From Bacteroides sp. (GTDB lineage Bacteria > Bacteroidota > Bacteroidia > Bacteroidales > Marinifilaceae), in assembly GCA_021771575.1 (NCBI GenBank), contig JAETOX010000001.1, positions 62,001 to 126,000 on the forward strand: a stretch of DNA of 64,000 bases, read 5' to 3'. The notes under the pieces are model-generated. The model worked only from the letters and a program-made list of their open reading frames with translations. It was not told the origin of the DNA and did not search any database. The translations under genes and the position numbers were made by a program. Positions 63,707 through 64,000 of the stretch are shown here, one piece after another; within the stretch, counting starts at the first letter, position 1, and every line of letters begins with the position of its first letter.

Positions 63707-64000
63707 TTAATTTCTATAATCAGTCTCACTTCTCGGAACAGGCAGGCAATATTTAGCGGCATCCATCGCAATGGCCGCTCCTCCGTTACCGGCCGGTATG
63801 GAGGAAGCATTCACCCGTTTATAGTAATAAAAAAGCTGCCCTTCCCCGAAAAATTCCCGGATATATTCTTCTGCAACAACGCTTTTTACATCTATTTGTT
63901 CATTTTCCTCAAAAGGAATCTGTCCCCGGTTTCTCCTTAACCGATTCAACACCTCACGGGCTTCGTCCATATCATCCGTTGTTTCCGCCACAATAAAAAA
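63707..64000 (-). CDS. RagB/SusD family protein, C-terminal end only (locus C), continues beyond window
   Basis: EYIREFFGEGQLFYYYKRVNASSIPAGNGGAAIAMDAAKYCLPVPRSETDYRN matches C-termini of 2711-4171 and 51601-53028. Confidence 0.9.
   Translation of the reverse strand, partial: FFIVAETTDDMDEAREVLNRLRRNRGQIPFEENEQIDVKSVVAEEYIREFFGEGQLFYYYKRVNASSIPAGNGGAAIAMDAAKYCLPVPRSETDYRN

Overview
The window is ordinary Bacteroidales-type chromosome; I infer an Odoribacter/Butyricimonas-like lineage from gene content, but it is not proven. The core is a contiguous minus-strand str-S10-spc-alpha ribosomal super-operon (about 29.7-48.2 kb: 28 r-protein genes plus fusA, secY, map, infA and rpoA). Around it are housekeeping genes: rsmI, rpsT, two tRNA-Glu, hydE, recF, korAB, corA, eno and an mscS-like gene. 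On both flanks lie paralogous SusC/SusD/DUF4843-like/PKD-like lipoprotein cassettes: locus A 0.3-7.3 kb, locus B 49.3-58.4 kb with its own ECF sigma/FecR pair, and locus C 60.4 kb to the window end with a TlpA-like thioredoxin. Best candidates for something new: (1) an 18-bp perfect inverted repeat (7329-7346 / 7512-7529) enclosing the locus A susC promoter region next to a complete tyrosine recombinase, i.e. a candidate invertible promoter; (2) a G-run array (putative G-quadruplex) fused to a 24-bp inverted-repeat element just upstream of that recombinase; (3) an AlbA_2-type regulator with a 13-bp, frame-shifting tandem repeat and an in-frame stop that cuts off its C-terminal helix-turn-helix; (4) quasi-palindromic micro-repeat spacers inside the ribosomal operon. 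All assignments come from reading the sequence and ORF track; no database searches were run.
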